Of a stretch of 64,000 nt of DNA, positions 1-8,241 are shown piece by piece (within the stretch, counting starts at the first letter, position 1; every line of letters begins with the position of its first letter). The position numbers were made by a program, and so were the translations under genes. This stretch comes from an actinobacterium acMicro-4. Its GTDB lineage: Bacteria; Actinomycetota; Actinomycetes; Actinomycetales; Microbacteriaceae. The stretch covers positions 1 to 64,000 of the forward strand of contig JNSD01000012.1 of assembly GCA_000754445.1 (NCBI GenBank). The letters are read 5' to 3'. The notes under the pieces are model-generated. The model searched no databases. It was not told the DNA's origin and saw only the letters and a program-made list of their open reading frames with translations.

Positions 1-459
1 ACCACCGGTTGGTGGGGTGACCCTGCCGGTCACCCCACCCTTAGCCGCGAGGGCGAGGACCTGCTCGAGAACTGCCTTGATATCTGGCTCTGGTGGGATG
101 CCCTGGAACAGCGGGACCGGCTGACCCGCCACAAGACCAACCACGGTGGGGATTCCCTGAATGCCGAGTGCCCGAACCAGCTCTGGAGCGTTTTCACCGC
201 GGACTGTGCCAAGCACAAAAGCTCCCGCGTAGGACTCGATGAGCGGCCCGAGTGCGGGGGCGAGCTCACCGCCATAAACCTCAAGGATTACCGGAACACG
301 CTTGGAGAGCTCGACTAGCTCACCAATGGTGGTGTCGTCCACGTCCCGGACCAGGGGGCTCGCCGGGGCACCAGAGGGGGCTTCGGTGGCATGTTTGCGC
401 ACCAAGCTGGAGAGATCAAGGGCTCCGTGCAAGGCGGGTCCGCCCAGTGGACTACTCAC
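1..459 (-). CDS. Thioredoxin-fold protein (YbbN/CnoX-like), 3' end outside window
   Basis: The 5' 153 codons are present. The GTG start at 459 overlaps the stop of the upstream gene and follows an AAAGGAAG ribosome-binding site. After a short variable N-terminus comes a thioredoxin-like core: a strand reading VPVILEVYGG where the redox motif would follow, a helix ending LVRALGIQ, and the cis-proline segment GIPTVVGLVAGQPV. The active-site CxxC is absent: GGELAPALG occupies its place, and the visible part has no cysteine. This fits the YbbN/CnoX family, thioredoxin-fold co-chaperones with a C-terminal TPR region that often lack redox cysteines. The TPR part would lie beyond base 1 and cannot be checked. 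It is translationally coupled to the membrane gene upstream. Family call fairly good; function inferred. Confidence 0.75.
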   Translation of the reverse strand, partial: MSSPLGGPALHGALDLSSLVRKHATEAPSGAPASPLVRDVDDTTIGELVELSKRVPVILEVYGGELAPALGPLIESYAGAFVLGTVRGENAPELVRALGIQGIPTVVGLVAGQPVPLFQGIPPEPDIKAVLEQVLALAAKGGVTGRVTPPTGG

Positions 460-2227
460 TGTCAACTTCCTTTGCTCCCACAAGGCTGTAGGTATAGCCC
501 AGCACACGGATACCCTCGTCAGAACCAACCGGGGGCACATACCAAAGTACTTGGATATTGGACGTCACTTCGAACCCCCGCGTGGATTGCGAAAGGGACG
601 TGAGCGCCCGCACCGCGATGCTTGCGTTAACCGAAGCGCCCAACTGCGCCGGGGTCACTCTTTCGACTTCCTGGAGCGTGGCCATTACCAGAGCGCCACC
701 ATCGGCGGTCGCGAAGGCGACGACTTCGTTCTCCGTGGGCGTGGTCTCCCAGTCCACAAAGACCGTGGTGCCAAAAGACTCTTGCCTAAGCGCTGCCGCC
801 TCGGGACCCAACTGAATAAACAAGCGATCCGTAGCTAGGGCAAAGCCTGGGGCATACGGACTCGCAGTTCCCTGGTTAATCACATCGGCGTAGTGCTCGG
901 CCACCTCATTTGGCGACAAACGAAGCAGCTTGGAGTCGGGTGACAACCTCGCTGATCCCAAACTGGCCGGGGGAAGATTAGGAATCTGCACCTGGGGGGC
1001 CAGCACGAGGGCATAGCTCAAGCGGTAATCCGAGCGCGGGTTTTCCTGAGAGAGCACCACTCCAACAGAGGGTGATTCCAGATCATCCTCATCTTGAATA
1101 ATCCCAAAAACACTGCGCGGCCAGGTGGTTGTCTGTTGTGGCAGAACAAGGCGAATGGGTGAGGCCACGATTGGCGTCAGAGTCCCCGACGCTGGGTCTG
1201 CTCGCCTGATGATATACGCAGCACGCCGGGCAGCCAGAGTGGGTTCTCCCACGCGGTCGGCCAAACGGTTAACCGCAAGTTCCTCATCCGCTGCCTGAAT
1301 CTTCGCGGCAATCTTGGCCAAGATACTCGAGAACTGCAGCTCTGTGACCGCCGGATAGGGAACCACCAGGGGGGCTTGCGTTTGGTTGGCGGTCTCGTCG
1401 ACCTCGACCAGCGCTGGCTCCGGGACGCATCCCGTCGCGCCCCACAACACTGCCCCAGCTAAGGGCAACGCGATAAAGCGCGCCGACCGGCGACCACGGG
1501 GTTGGTCAGCGGAGCGCCGCGGATGACGGTAGGAACCCCGGGGCGCCTGGGGACGCTTGGTCATCCTGCGACGGGGTCCGCGGTTTTTTCGCCAGACCAG
1601 GTAGTTGATGAGCATGATGACAAAGCCCACCACCATCGACGCAATACCCACCACAATCAGCGCCAGGGACACCAGCGAATCGGTGACCAGCGGCCATGAC
1701 ACGGTGATGTTCGGGGGTGCGGGAAGCGTCCCATCGCTCATAATGAGAACGCTCACGTCCTCGGGGATAAAGAAAGACACGCTAATCTGGCCATCCTGCG
1801 AGTACTCCTGGAACCAGAGGTCAGACCCCTCAGGATTTGGCAACGTCAGATCCTGGCCAGCACGGGGTAACGCAATGAATCCATCGAGCAGTGGGTCAAA
1901 TCGTAATTGCGTGTGGCGCGCGGGCGACAGCCACGCCATCACATCAACTGTTCGGCCGTAGGCAATAAAAACGCGCTCCGAGGTTACGACGGCGACATCA
2001 TCTCCGCTGCCGATTCGAGCGCTAACGCTACCGCCAACAGAGAGCGTCACGCGACCGGGGTAGGCGTCCAAATCCGTGCCGTGAATGATTGTTGCCGGTG
2101 CCGTGGTGTTCGTGACAACAGGGCGATCAAGCAGCGAGTTATCCCCCAAAGCCGTGCGTTGTGCAAGGCCAAGACCGAGAGTGAGGACAGAGACGGAGAG
2201 CAACACGATGGCAACAATGACCCGCAC
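452..2227 (-). CDS. DUF8094-like membrane protein with internal lipobox-like segment
   Basis: This is a 591-residue envelope protein of unknown function. Start GTG at 2227 has a strong AGGAGG site seven bases upstream. Residues 1-22 form a signal anchor, 30-180 an extracytoplasmic domain, and 182-212 a transmembrane helix. A basic cytoplasmic linker (213-250) is followed by a second hydrophobic stretch (251-266) ending ATGC, which resembles a lipobox at Cys267. The C-terminal 320 residues would then be outside the cell. From memory, this two-part design recurs in actinobacterial proteins annotated with DUF8094. It overlaps the thioredoxin-fold gene by eight bases, so the two are probably made together. 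It could also be read as a fusion of a membrane protein and a lipoprotein. No enzymatic motif recognised. Confidence 0.6.
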   Translation of the reverse strand: MRVIVAIVLLSVSVLTLGLGLAQRTALGDNSLLDRPVVTNTTAPATIIHGTDLDAYPGRVTLSVGGSVSARIGSGDDVAVVTSERVFIAYGRTVDVMAWLSPARHTQLRFDPLLDGFIALPRAGQDLTLPNPEGSDLWFQEYSQDGQISVSFFIPEDVSVLIMSDGTLPAPPNITVSWPLVTDSLVSLALIVVGIASMVVGFVIMLINYLVWRKNRGPRRRMTKRPQAPRGSYRHPRRSADQPRGRRSARFIALPLAGAVLWGATGCVPEPALVEVDETANQTQAPLVVPYPAVTELQFSSILAKIAAKIQAADEELAVNRLADRVGEPTLAARRAAYIIRRADPASGTLTPIVASPIRLVLPQQTTTWPRSVFGIIQDEDDLESPSVGVVLSQENPRSDYRLSYALVLAPQVQIPNLPPASLGSARLSPDSKLLRLSPNEVAEHYADVINQGTASPYAPGFALATDRLFIQLGPEAAALRQESFGTTVFVDWETTPTENEVVAFATADGGALVMATLQEVERVTPAQLGASVNASIAVRALTSLSQSTRGFEVTSNIQVLWYVPPVGSDEGIRVLGYTYSLVGAKEVDSE

Positions 2228-2315
2228 TCTTGAACCTCCTACTCACAACGTGGCTCGTGGCCGCGACTCTCCAGGGTAGCCGATTGGCATTTGGTTTCGA
2301 CGGGAGGAGTCCGGT

Positions 2316-2321
2316 TAGACT
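2316..2321 (+). promoter_or_regulatory. Predicted -10 box (TAGACT) of the DivIVA-like gene
   Basis: TAGACT matches the actinobacterial TANNNT -10. It lies 34 bases before the ATG at 2356, giving a leader of about 28 bases that contains GGGAGACC as a possible ribosome-binding site. The opposite-strand membrane gene starts at 2227, so this is a divergent promoter region. Confidence 0.5.
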
Positions 2322-2355
2322 GACTCTCCACGACTGTATCGGGAGACCCTGGCTC

Positions 2356-3678
2356 ATGGCATTAGAAGACTCCGAGTTCCAGACTGAACTTCGCGGTTAC
2401 AAGCGCAGCGAAGTTGACGAGGTCATCAGTGAACTGCGGACAGAATTAATCCGGAGCGCTAAAGACCGCCAAAACGCGCTAGAAGAGCTCAAGGTTGCAA
2501 CGGAGAGCCTTGCCGCTCTTCAGGCCAGTGGCAGGGAAGCGACGTCCCCCACGTATTCCGGTCTGGGCGCACGCCTCGAAGCAGTTCTGCGCATTGCCGA
2601 AGAACAGTCCACCCGCCTTATTGGCCAGGCAGACATTGATGCCGAGCGCATCACTGCCAAGGCAAAACTCGACGCGGCCGAAATCACCGACGCTGCCGAG
2701 CGCGAAGCACAGAGAATCATTACCGACGCAGAGAATGCCGCTGAGAACACACTGGACGGCGCTAAGGCGAAAGCCGAGGCAATAATGGGTGAGGCAGCTG
2801 TTGAGGCCAAAAGGGTTCGAGCCCAAGCAATAGACGAAGCCGCCGCCATCCGCGGTGCGGTCGCTACCGAAGCCGCAAAGCTGCGCGCCAGTGCGAAGAG
2901 AGAAACGGCGGCGCTGCGCGCCGAGGCACTGCGTGAAATATCTGAGCAGAAGGTCGTTGCCAGTCGCGAGCTCAACAAGGCACGGGCCACAGCCTCCAGT
3001 CTCGCCAAGGACATCAGGGTTGAGCGGGCTAGCCACGAACTCACCCTGCGCAAAATCCAGGAAGAGGCGGCCCTGCTCAAGACCAGCATCGAACACGAGG
3101 TTGCAGAAACTACCACTCGTCTCGCTGTCGAGAACGAGAACCTGGCGGGTGAGCTCGCTCGCGCTGCTGAGCAGGCACGATCGGATTTGGACGCAGAGCT
3201 TGCAGGCCGTCGGGCAGAAGCTGAGCGCGAACTGCTCGAGACCCACCAGAAAGCGGTCGAGCTCAATGACCGTTTCCTTCAGGATTCCCAAGCTCAGCTG
3301 AACGAAACGAAGGATCGCCTGGCTAGCCTGCGGAAGGAGCACGAAAAACTCATCGCCGCCATCGACAAGGCCAACCGGACCGGCAAGAACAGCGCGCAAA
3401 AAGCGGCGCGAGAAACCATCGCTGCAGCCGAAGCGCGCGCGACGCTCATCATCCGCGAGGCTGAGGAGGAAGCAACGAACCGCGTCGCTGCCGCTGAGCG
3501 CAGGCTTGTTGAACTGCGTGCCGAGCGAGACACCATCGCCGACTACATCGAATCTCTTCGCACTTTTGTGGGCAAAGCCCTCGACGCCACTAAGCCCCAG
3601 AAATCCCCGCGCAGTAGTCCCGCTAGGCAGGCCAGCTCTCAGAAAGTGGCGAAGCAGCCGGATTCAGCCGCTTCGTAA
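2356..3678 (+). CDS. DivIVA-domain long coiled-coil protein
   Basis: This 440-residue protein begins with a DivIVA-like module: residues 5-25 contain ELRGYKRSEVDEVI, like the membrane-targeting start of DivIVA/GpsB proteins. It then runs as almost continuous Ala/Glu/Arg-rich coiled coil to about residue 405 and ends in a basic, Ser/Pro-rich tail. ATG 2356 was chosen because the DivIVA motif begins there and the predicted promoter lies just upstream; the longer frame from 2230 would include the promoter. Such proteins act as cytoskeletal scaffolds at poles or septa in actinobacteria (family knowledge). The last 56 bases overlap the convergent hydrolase gene. It differs from the shorter DivIVA-domain protein at 5270-5821. 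The role in growth or division is inferred. Confidence 0.75.
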   Translation: MALEDSEFQTELRGYKRSEVDEVISELRTELIRSAKDRQNALEELKVATESLAALQASGREATSPTYSGLGARLEAVLRIAEEQSTRLIGQADIDAERITAKAKLDAAEITDAAEREAQRIITDAENAAENTLDGAKAKAEAIMGEAAVEAKRVRAQAIDEAAAIRGAVATEAAKLRASAKRETAALRAEALREISEQKVVASRELNKARATASSLAKDIRVERASHELTLRKIQEEAALLKTSIEHEVAETTTRLAVENENLAGELARAAEQARSDLDAELAGRRAEAERELLETHQKAVELNDRFLQDSQAQLNETKDRLASLRKEHEKLIAAIDKANRTGKNSAQKAARETIAAAEARATLIIREAEEEATNRVAAAERRLVELRAERDTIADYIESLRTFVGKALDATKPQKSPRSSPARQASSQKVAKQPDSAAS

Positions 3679-4345
3679 TCTCGTTCAGCACGAAATAGGT
3701 GTATTTCTCGCCCACCCACAGGTGCTTCGCGCCAACTCCTGGAACAATCACGACACGCGGCGCCAGTGCAAAGCGCGCGGTGGCTTCGCTCGGGCTCAGA
3801 TAGTCATCGAATTCTGGCACCACCGCCACCACAGGAATCGCGACATCAGCCCACCTGGCTAGTTCCTCATCGGTCGTTCGATGCAGCGGGGGCGAGAGCA
3901 ACAGGACTCCCGCGATTTCACTCGCGTGATTGCGGGCGTGCTTGAGAATTACTTCCGTCCCAAAAGACCAGCCAATCAGCCAGGGGTCCGGTAGCCGCTC
4001 ACCGGCAACAAAAGCAAGAGCGGCCTCCAGGTCCAGGCGTTCATCATTACCGTGGCCGAATTCTCCCTCGGAGGTTCCGCGTGGTGAACTTACGCCGCGA
4101 AAATTGAAGCGCACCACAGCGAGCTGCGCGAGAGCCGGCAGCCGCCACGCCGCCTTCCTGATGACATGGGAGTCCATGAAACCACCGGCCTTGGGGAGTG
4201 GGTGGAAGAACACCGCCGTCGCGACGGGTGTCCCCGTCAGCGGAAGGGAGAGCTCCCCCACCAGGGTGAGCCCATCGGAGGTCTCGAGAGTAATGTCCCG
4301 TCGTGTTGCGGGCAAAACCGTTGTCGATGTGATGAGACCGGTCAC
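3623..4345 (-). CDS. Alpha/beta hydrolase family protein
   Basis: A 240-residue cytosolic alpha/beta hydrolase. Landmarks are the early strand with FFHPLPKAGGFMDSHV, the strand FNFRGV, and the nucleophile elbow GWSFGTE, whose Ser is the expected catalytic residue. An Asp in VVPEFDDYLSP and a His in GAKHLWVG are candidate acid and base. GTG 4345 overlaps the stop of the zinc-ribbon-like gene (GTGA arrangement), so translation is coupled; the longer in-frame ATG at 4372 would overlap it further. It resembles the dienelactone-hydrolase-like proteins of about 210-240 residues often called CocE/KANL3-like. The substrate is unknown. The 3' end overlaps the DivIVA-like gene on the other strand by 56 bases. 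Confidence 0.75.
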   Translation of the reverse strand: MTGLITSTTVLPATRRDITLETSDGLTLVGELSLPLTGTPVATAVFFHPLPKAGGFMDSHVIRKAAWRLPALAQLAVVRFNFRGVSSPRGTSEGEFGHGNDERLDLEAALAFVAGERLPDPWLIGWSFGTEVILKHARNHASEIAGVLLLSPPLHRTTDEELARWADVAIPVVAVVPEFDDYLSPSEATARFALAPRVVIVPGVGAKHLWVGEKYTYFVLNEITKRLNPAASPLSESWPA

Positions 4346-4635
4346 GCAATTCTCCAGCAGTGCTGATGCCAATGACGACGTTCGGACACGTCGTTGTGTT
4401 CACCCATGATTCCATCACTTCGCCACGCAACGAGATGGGAGACCCCAAGCTCAACACTCAAGTTGCATCCCGGGCAGGTGTAGACCTTGAGGGCTTTATC
4501 GGCACTAATGGGTTGAACGACGTAGGTGTATCCCCGTTTGGTTTCCGTGCGGCGAAAGCCGGTCTTCAGACGATCACTATCCAGGGGTTCTGGGTCTTCT
4601 CGCTTACCACCGCGCGGTCGATTGCTCCGAGGCAT
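4342..4635 (-). CDS. Small conserved actinobacterial zinc-ribbon-like protein
   Basis: A 97-residue protein with a basic N-terminus (MPRSNRPRGG) and a C-terminal metal-site-like pattern: YTCPGC, then a His in SHLVAWR, then HWHQHCWRI. The Cys and His residues could bind zinc. Similar short proteins are widespread in actinobacteria, sometimes labelled ATP/GTP-binding without good evidence. ATG 4635 is used because the family begins MPR; the longer frame to 4677 would run into the transglycosylase gene. Its stop overlaps the hydrolase start. Function unknown. Confidence 0.7.
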   Translation of the reverse strand: MPRSNRPRGGKREDPEPLDSDRLKTGFRRTETKRGYTYVVQPISADKALKVYTCPGCNLSVELGVSHLVAWRSDGIMGEHNDVSERRHWHQHCWRIA

Positions 4636-4643
4636 GGGTAGGT

Positions 4644-5231
4644 CTAGTACCAGTTCTTCTGTCGCGAGTGCCCCCACGCCATACAGGGGCTGCCATAGCG
4701 GGCTGCAATGTAGCCAAGGCCCCAGACGATTTGAGTTTCAGGGTTAGTGGCCCAGTCGGCACCCGCACTCGCCATCTTGTCCCCAGGCAACGCTTGAGGA
4801 ATACCGTAAGCGCCAGAGCTAGGGTTCATCGCGAAATGATTCCAGCCAGATTCCTTAGACCACAGCGCGACCAAACAGTTGAACTCATCGTCATCCCAGC
4901 CGCGTGCCGAGGCCAGATTCAGGGCGATTGCCTGAGCTGTGCCAGGGTCTGGCCGCCCGGCCGCTGGCGCCATGAGATAGCCGCCAACGACAGTGAATTC
5001 TTCCCGCGCCAGGCCACTGCCCTGTCCGGTGGCGAGAAAATTGATGGAGGTGTTGGCGCCGGGAGCGAGCCACGCAGCGGCGGCCATCGTACTCGAGGGG
5101 CCAGCCAGCGGGACCGCAACGAATCCCACGACGCTTGCCATCGCCAAAACCGAGAGCACTGTGGGTTTCACCGAGGGACGCCCCGCGCGATGCGCGGGAC
5201 GCCGAAACCAGACCTTGAGCATGTTTCTCAC
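4644..5231 (-). CDS. Secreted lytic transglycosylase-like protein
   Basis: A 195-residue exported protein. A basic N-terminus and a hydrophobic segment (VLSVLAMASVVGFVAVPLAG) make a signal peptide. The C-terminal 80 residues form a goose-lysozyme/SLT-like fold: LWSKESGWN with the candidate catalytic Glu, then NPSSGAYGIPQALPG, and a final WGLGYIAARYGSPCMAW. This is the arrangement seen in actinobacterial transglycosylase and Rpf-like domains. GTG 5231 is preferred over the GTG at 5240 because a TAGACT -10 box ends right before 5240 and would place the RNA start at about 5231. ATG 5222 is also possible. Probably cuts peptidoglycan glycan strands during growth. Confidence 0.8.
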   Translation of the reverse strand: MRNMLKVWFRRPAHRAGRPSVKPTVLSVLAMASVVGFVAVPLAGPSSTMAAAAWLAPGANTSINFLATGQGSGLAREEFTVVGGYLMAPAAGRPDPGTAQAIALNLASARGWDDDEFNCLVALWSKESGWNHFAMNPSSGAYGIPQALPGDKMASAGADWATNPETQIVWGLGYIAARYGSPCMAWGHSRQKNWY

Positions 5232-5240
5232 AGCCGACAC

Positions 5241-5246
5241 AGTCTA
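5241..5246 (-). promoter_or_regulatory. Predicted -10 box (TAGACT) of the transglycosylase gene
   Basis: TAGACT on the minus strand lies nine bases before GTG 5231. The spacing implies a leaderless or nearly leaderless mRNA and argues against GTG 5240 as the start. Confidence 0.5.
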
Positions 5247-5269
5247 ACCGAGGCCCCTCCGGCACCCGC

Positions 5270-5821
5270 CTAGCGGACTGCCAGCATCACCGCGATGGTG
5301 TCATCCAGTAAAGCGTCGACCTGGCGCTCGTCATACCCAGCGAGGCTCGTTCTAAAGCTCGCCGTGCGAAGCGCCGCGACCGACAGGAGCTGCCGCTGCT
5401 GGAAATACTGCGCAATGTCCTCGCAGAGACTCTCGACGTCACCGCGGTGGTAGCCGGGCTGGATAATCGAGACGGTGCGAAATATCTCCCCGCGGGGGCG
5501 CGAGGAGCGATCAAGAATCTCTTGAGCTCGCTCTCGAATTTCACCGAAATAGCGCTCTTCGCCCTTCTCTGCAGTCGCCTCAGCGCGTTCTTTGTCGGCA
5601 AAAGCCTCCTCGAGACGCCAGAGCGCTTCGTCAACGGCTTTCGTGGCGAAACCCCCAGTCTTGACGAGGCGGAACACGGTGCGACGAATCTTCGATGAGG
5701 TCACGCCGTCGTCGACGCCTTCAAAAACATTTCGTGCTCGCTCGAGAAAAGCGGTGACCTGGGCTGTGTCGTAGCCGGGCATACCTTTAGCGGCTATCGG
5801 AAACGGTGTATCCACCCCCAT
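5270..5821 (-). CDS. DivIVA-domain protein with three DivIVA-like repeats
   Basis: A 183-residue protein containing three short DivIVA-like motifs: GYDTAQVTAFLERA near residue 16, GYHRGDVESLCEDI near 122, and GYDERQVDALLDDT near 162. A charged helical stretch joins the first two. DivIVA-domain proteins of this kind are often found beside cdsA in actinobacteria, as here. Role unknown, possibly linked to cell-pole or septum proteins. ATG 5821 is taken as start. A GTG two codons later (5815) lies six bases after CACACT and could be a leaderless start. Confidence 0.75.
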   Translation of the reverse strand: MGVDTPFPIAAKGMPGYDTAQVTAFLERARNVFEGVDDGVTSSKIRRTVFRLVKTGGFATKAVDEALWRLEEAFADKERAEATAEKGEERYFGEIRERAQEILDRSSRPRGEIFRTVSIIQPGYHRGDVESLCEDIAQYFQQRQLLSVAALRTASFRTSLAGYDERQVDALLDDTIAVMLAVR

Positions 5822-5864
5822 AGTGTGCCAGGGGGACCGGGCAATCGACGCTAGGGCTTGCGGT

Positions 5865-6836
5865 TTAGCCGAAAATCTGCACCATGACGTAGAGCATGGC
5901 CATTGAGGGCAACATCGAATCTACGCGGTCGAGGAACCCGCCGTGACCGGGCAACCACGAGGAGATGTCCTTGATTTCTAGATCTCGCTTGATGAGCGAT
6001 TCGACCAAATCGCCGAGCGTCGCACTGCCCACAAGGACTGCTCCGAGGAGCAACGACACCCACAATGGCAGAGCGAGCATGAGAGTTCCGAGGAGGGACC
6101 CAGCAATCAGAGCGGCGATCAACGAACCGGCGAAACCCTCCCAGGTTTTCTTGGGACTAATCTTTGGCGCCATGGGCGTTCGACCAAAGCTGAGACCGGT
6201 GACATACGCTCCAGTATCCACGGCAACCACAATGACCACGCCAGCGAGCACCCACAATTGGCCCCCGGGAAGAGCGGCAATTGCCACGGCAAACCCTGCC
6301 AAGAAGGGCACATACCCGAGCACCATGATGGCGACGCCAATGTCGGGCAGAGTCGACTCGAGCGATGGCTGATCAAAGAGTGGGCGAAGTGCCCGAATAA
6401 TCGCCACCAGCGCTATCGCTCCCAGGAAAGCCCACAGCTGACCCTCTGGGCCAAAGTAGAAGGCCAGCGGGACCATTGCGCCGGAGAGTCCAACCAACGG
6501 CCACCGCGAGCGCAGACGCCCCTTGGTCCGCAGTGCAGTCGCCAGCTCAAATACAGCGACGACAACCAGTGCCGTGACAAAAACGACGAAGAGCTCCACG
6601 AGCCACAACAGGCTCCCCAGGAAAACCCCACCAAGGAGAAGACCTGCCACTATGGCTTGCCAGAGTGGACGACCCGCCTTCTGATCAATCCGCGCGTTGA
6701 CGTCGCGCACCTGTTCTTCAAAGTCGTGCACGGCCGCTTCGATGTGCTCGAGTGCTTCGGCTGCCGCTCCACCCTGGGAGAACAGCCCGGGGGTGGGGGC
6801 TGGCTGCTTCTGGCGTGATTTAGGCGGCGTGCTCAT
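5865..6836 (-). CDS. cdsA: Phosphatidate cytidylyltransferase
   Basis: CDP-diacylglycerol synthase makes CDP-diacylglycerol from CTP and phosphatidic acid for phospholipid synthesis at the inner membrane. The 323-residue protein has a 55-residue polar N-terminal extension, about eight hydrophobic segments from residue 60, and the family signature at 280-306, including SLIKRDLEIKD and GHGGFLDRVD with the conserved Lys, Asp and His. The extension is longer than in E. coli CdsA but common in actinobacteria. The ATG overlaps the last base of frr, so it ends the rpsB-tsf-pyrH-frr-cdsA series. Confidence 0.95.
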   Translation of the reverse strand: MSTPPKSRQKQPAPTPGLFSQGGAAAEALEHIEAAVHDFEEQVRDVNARIDQKAGRPLWQAIVAGLLLGGVFLGSLLWLVELFVVFVTALVVVAVFELATALRTKGRLRSRWPLVGLSGAMVPLAFYFGPEGQLWAFLGAIALVAIIRALRPLFDQPSLESTLPDIGVAIMVLGYVPFLAGFAVAIAALPGGQLWVLAGVVIVVAVDTGAYVTGLSFGRTPMAPKISPKKTWEGFAGSLIAALIAGSLLGTLMLALPLWVSLLLGAVLVGSATLGDLVESLIKRDLEIKDISSWLPGHGGFLDRVDSMLPSMAMLYVMVQIFG

Positions 6837-7390
6837 CAGACCTCGAGCAGCTCGGCTTCTTTCTTCTTGAGGGCATCCTCAATCTGGTCAATGTGCGTCT
6901 TCGTCAACGCCTCTAGCTCTTTCTCTGCGCGTGAGACATCATCCTCCCCCACCTCGGACGTGAGCGCATCCAGGTCGTCCTTGGCCTTCCGGCGAACGCT
7001 GCGCACAGACACACGGCCATCTTCTGCCTTCTGACGCACAATCTTGACGTATTCCTTGCGACGGTCTTCGGTGAGTTCAGGCATCGTCACGCGAATCACT
7101 TCGCCGTCGTTGCTGGGGCTTGCCCCCAGGTTAGGAAAGGTGGTGATTGCTTTTTCGATGTCTTTCATGGCGCTCTTGTCATAGGGCGTCACGACGATGG
7201 TGCGGGCTTCCACATTCTGCAAGCTCGCAAGTTGCGCTAAGGGAGTGGGCTGGCCGTAATACTCGACCATGATTTTCTGGAACAGGGCTGGATTGGCGCG
7301 ACCTGTGCGGACGGTCTGAAAGTCCTCCTGCACCACATCGACGGCCTTCGCCATCTTCTCTTTAGCCTCCGCCAAAACGTCCGAAATCAT
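6836..7390 (-). CDS. frr: Ribosome recycling factor
   Basis: RRF splits post-termination ribosomes together with EF-G. The 184-residue length is normal. Family landmarks include the [10 protein letters not shown] segment near residue 30, the [12 protein letters not shown] loop, and the C-terminal long helix with [13 protein letters not shown]. The ATG has a GGGAAAG site upstream. A TACACT -10-like box at 7412-7417 lies in the short gap after pyrH, so frr and cdsA may have an extra promoter. Confidence 0.97.
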   Translation of the reverse strand: MISDVLAEAKEKMAKAVDVVQEDFQTVRTGRANPALFQKIMVEYYGQPTPLAQLASLQNVEARTIVVTPYDKSAMKDIEKAITTFPNLGASPSNDGEVIRVTMPELTEDRRKEYVKIVRQKAEDGRVSVRSVRRKAKDDLDALTSEVGEDDVSRAEKELEALTKTHIDQIEDALKKKEAELLEV

Positions 7391-7431
7391 TGCATCTTTC
7401 CCTTCAGTGCCAGTGTAGTGTCAGCGATTGG

Positions 7432-8139
7432 CTACGAAACAAGCGTGCCGATTCTCTTGCCTTGTATGGCTTTCGTGACGTTACCCGCGGGTTCCATACC
7501 AAAGACAACCATCGGCATCTTGTTGTCCATGCACAAGCTAAACGCAGTCGAGTCGACGACCTTCAGGCCCTTGACCAGAGCCTCCTGGTAGTTCAGCTTC
7601 TCGTACTTAGTTGCCGCCGGGTCTTTCTTCGGATCCGTGGTGTAAACACCATCGACGCCGTTCTTGGCCACCAACACCTCATCGGCGAGGATTTCCAACG
7701 CCCTCTGAGCGGCAACGGTGTCCGTGGAAAAATAGGGGAGCCCAGCACCGGCGCCGAAGACAACAACGCGACCCTTTTGGAGGTGGCGAATAGCGCGCAG
7801 CGGGATATAGGGCTCAGCAACTTGAGTCATGGAGATTGCCGACTGGACGCGAACTTCCGCACCAGCCTGCTCCAGGAAGTCTTGAAGAGCCAAAGCGTTC
7901 ATCACGGTGCCCAACATGCCCATGTAGTCAGCACGCCTGCGGTCCATACCCCGCTGGCTCAGTTCAGCACCACGGAAGAAGTTTCCTCCACCGACAACCA
8001 CAGCCACTTCGGCTTTCTTGGCGCCCTCGGCAATTTCACGAGCGATTTGAGCCACGACGTCGGGGTTAACCCCCAGAGAACCTCCGCCAAAGGCTTCACC
8101 AGAGATTTTCAGCAGTACCCGTCTGCGACGCTCAGCCAT
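7432..8139 (-). CDS. pyrH: UMP kinase
   Basis: Phosphorylates UMP to UDP with ATP for pyrimidine nucleotide supply. The 235-residue bacterial amino-acid-kinase-fold protein starts [15 protein letters not shown], and carries [12 protein letters not shown] and the C-terminal [11 protein letters not shown] segment. ATG 8139 was chosen over an upstream frame because it matches the family N-terminus and has a GAAAGG site. It lies 102 bases after tsf, a spacer with two competing hairpins and its own TACGCT -10 box, so it may be regulated apart from rpsB-tsf. Confidence 0.97.
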   Translation of the reverse strand: MAERRRRVLLKISGEAFGGGSLGVNPDVVAQIAREIAEGAKKAEVAVVVGGGNFFRGAELSQRGMDRRRADYMGMLGTVMNALALQDFLEQAGAEVRVQSAISMTQVAEPYIPLRAIRHLQKGRVVVFGAGAGLPYFSTDTVAAQRALEILADEVLVAKNGVDGVYTTDPKKDPAATKYEKLNYQEALVKGLKVVDSTAFSLCMDNKMPMVVFGMEPAGNVTKAIQGKRIGTLVS

Positions 8140-8164
8140 AGCAACACCTTTCCTCGCCTGACCC

Positions 8165-8170
8165 AGCGTA
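8165..8170 (-). promoter_or_regulatory. Predicted -10 box (TACGCT) of pyrH
   Basis: TACGCT lies 25 bases before the pyrH ATG. The predicted RNA start, about seven bases on, leaves a short leader carrying the GAAAGG ribosome-binding site. The box abuts the base of the spacer hairpin. Confidence 0.45.
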
Positions 8171-8212
8171 GTGCCCCGGTGAAGCACTAGAGGGCCGGGG
8201 CACACCGTGCCC
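8171..8212 (-). promoter_or_regulatory. Two overlapping hairpins in the tsf-pyrH spacer
   Basis: On the transcribed strand, GTGCCCCGG (8203-8195) pairs perfectly with CCGGGGCAC (8179-8171), a nine-base stem with a 15-base loop. A second hairpin, GGGCAC-GGT-GTGCCC (8212-8198), uses part of the same left arm, so the two cannot form together. No U-run follows. The element could be a terminator-like or attenuation element between tsf and pyrH; the role is inferred. Confidence 0.5.
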
Positions 8213-8241
8213 AAGCCCTCCAGTGTGGAAAATTCAGTTCC

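Noticed and set aside
2479..3399. 306-codon minus-strand frame inside the DivIVA-like gene
   Set aside because: Antisense to a clear coiled-coil gene; its Cys/Leu/Gly-rich product reflects the complementary Ala/Glu codons.
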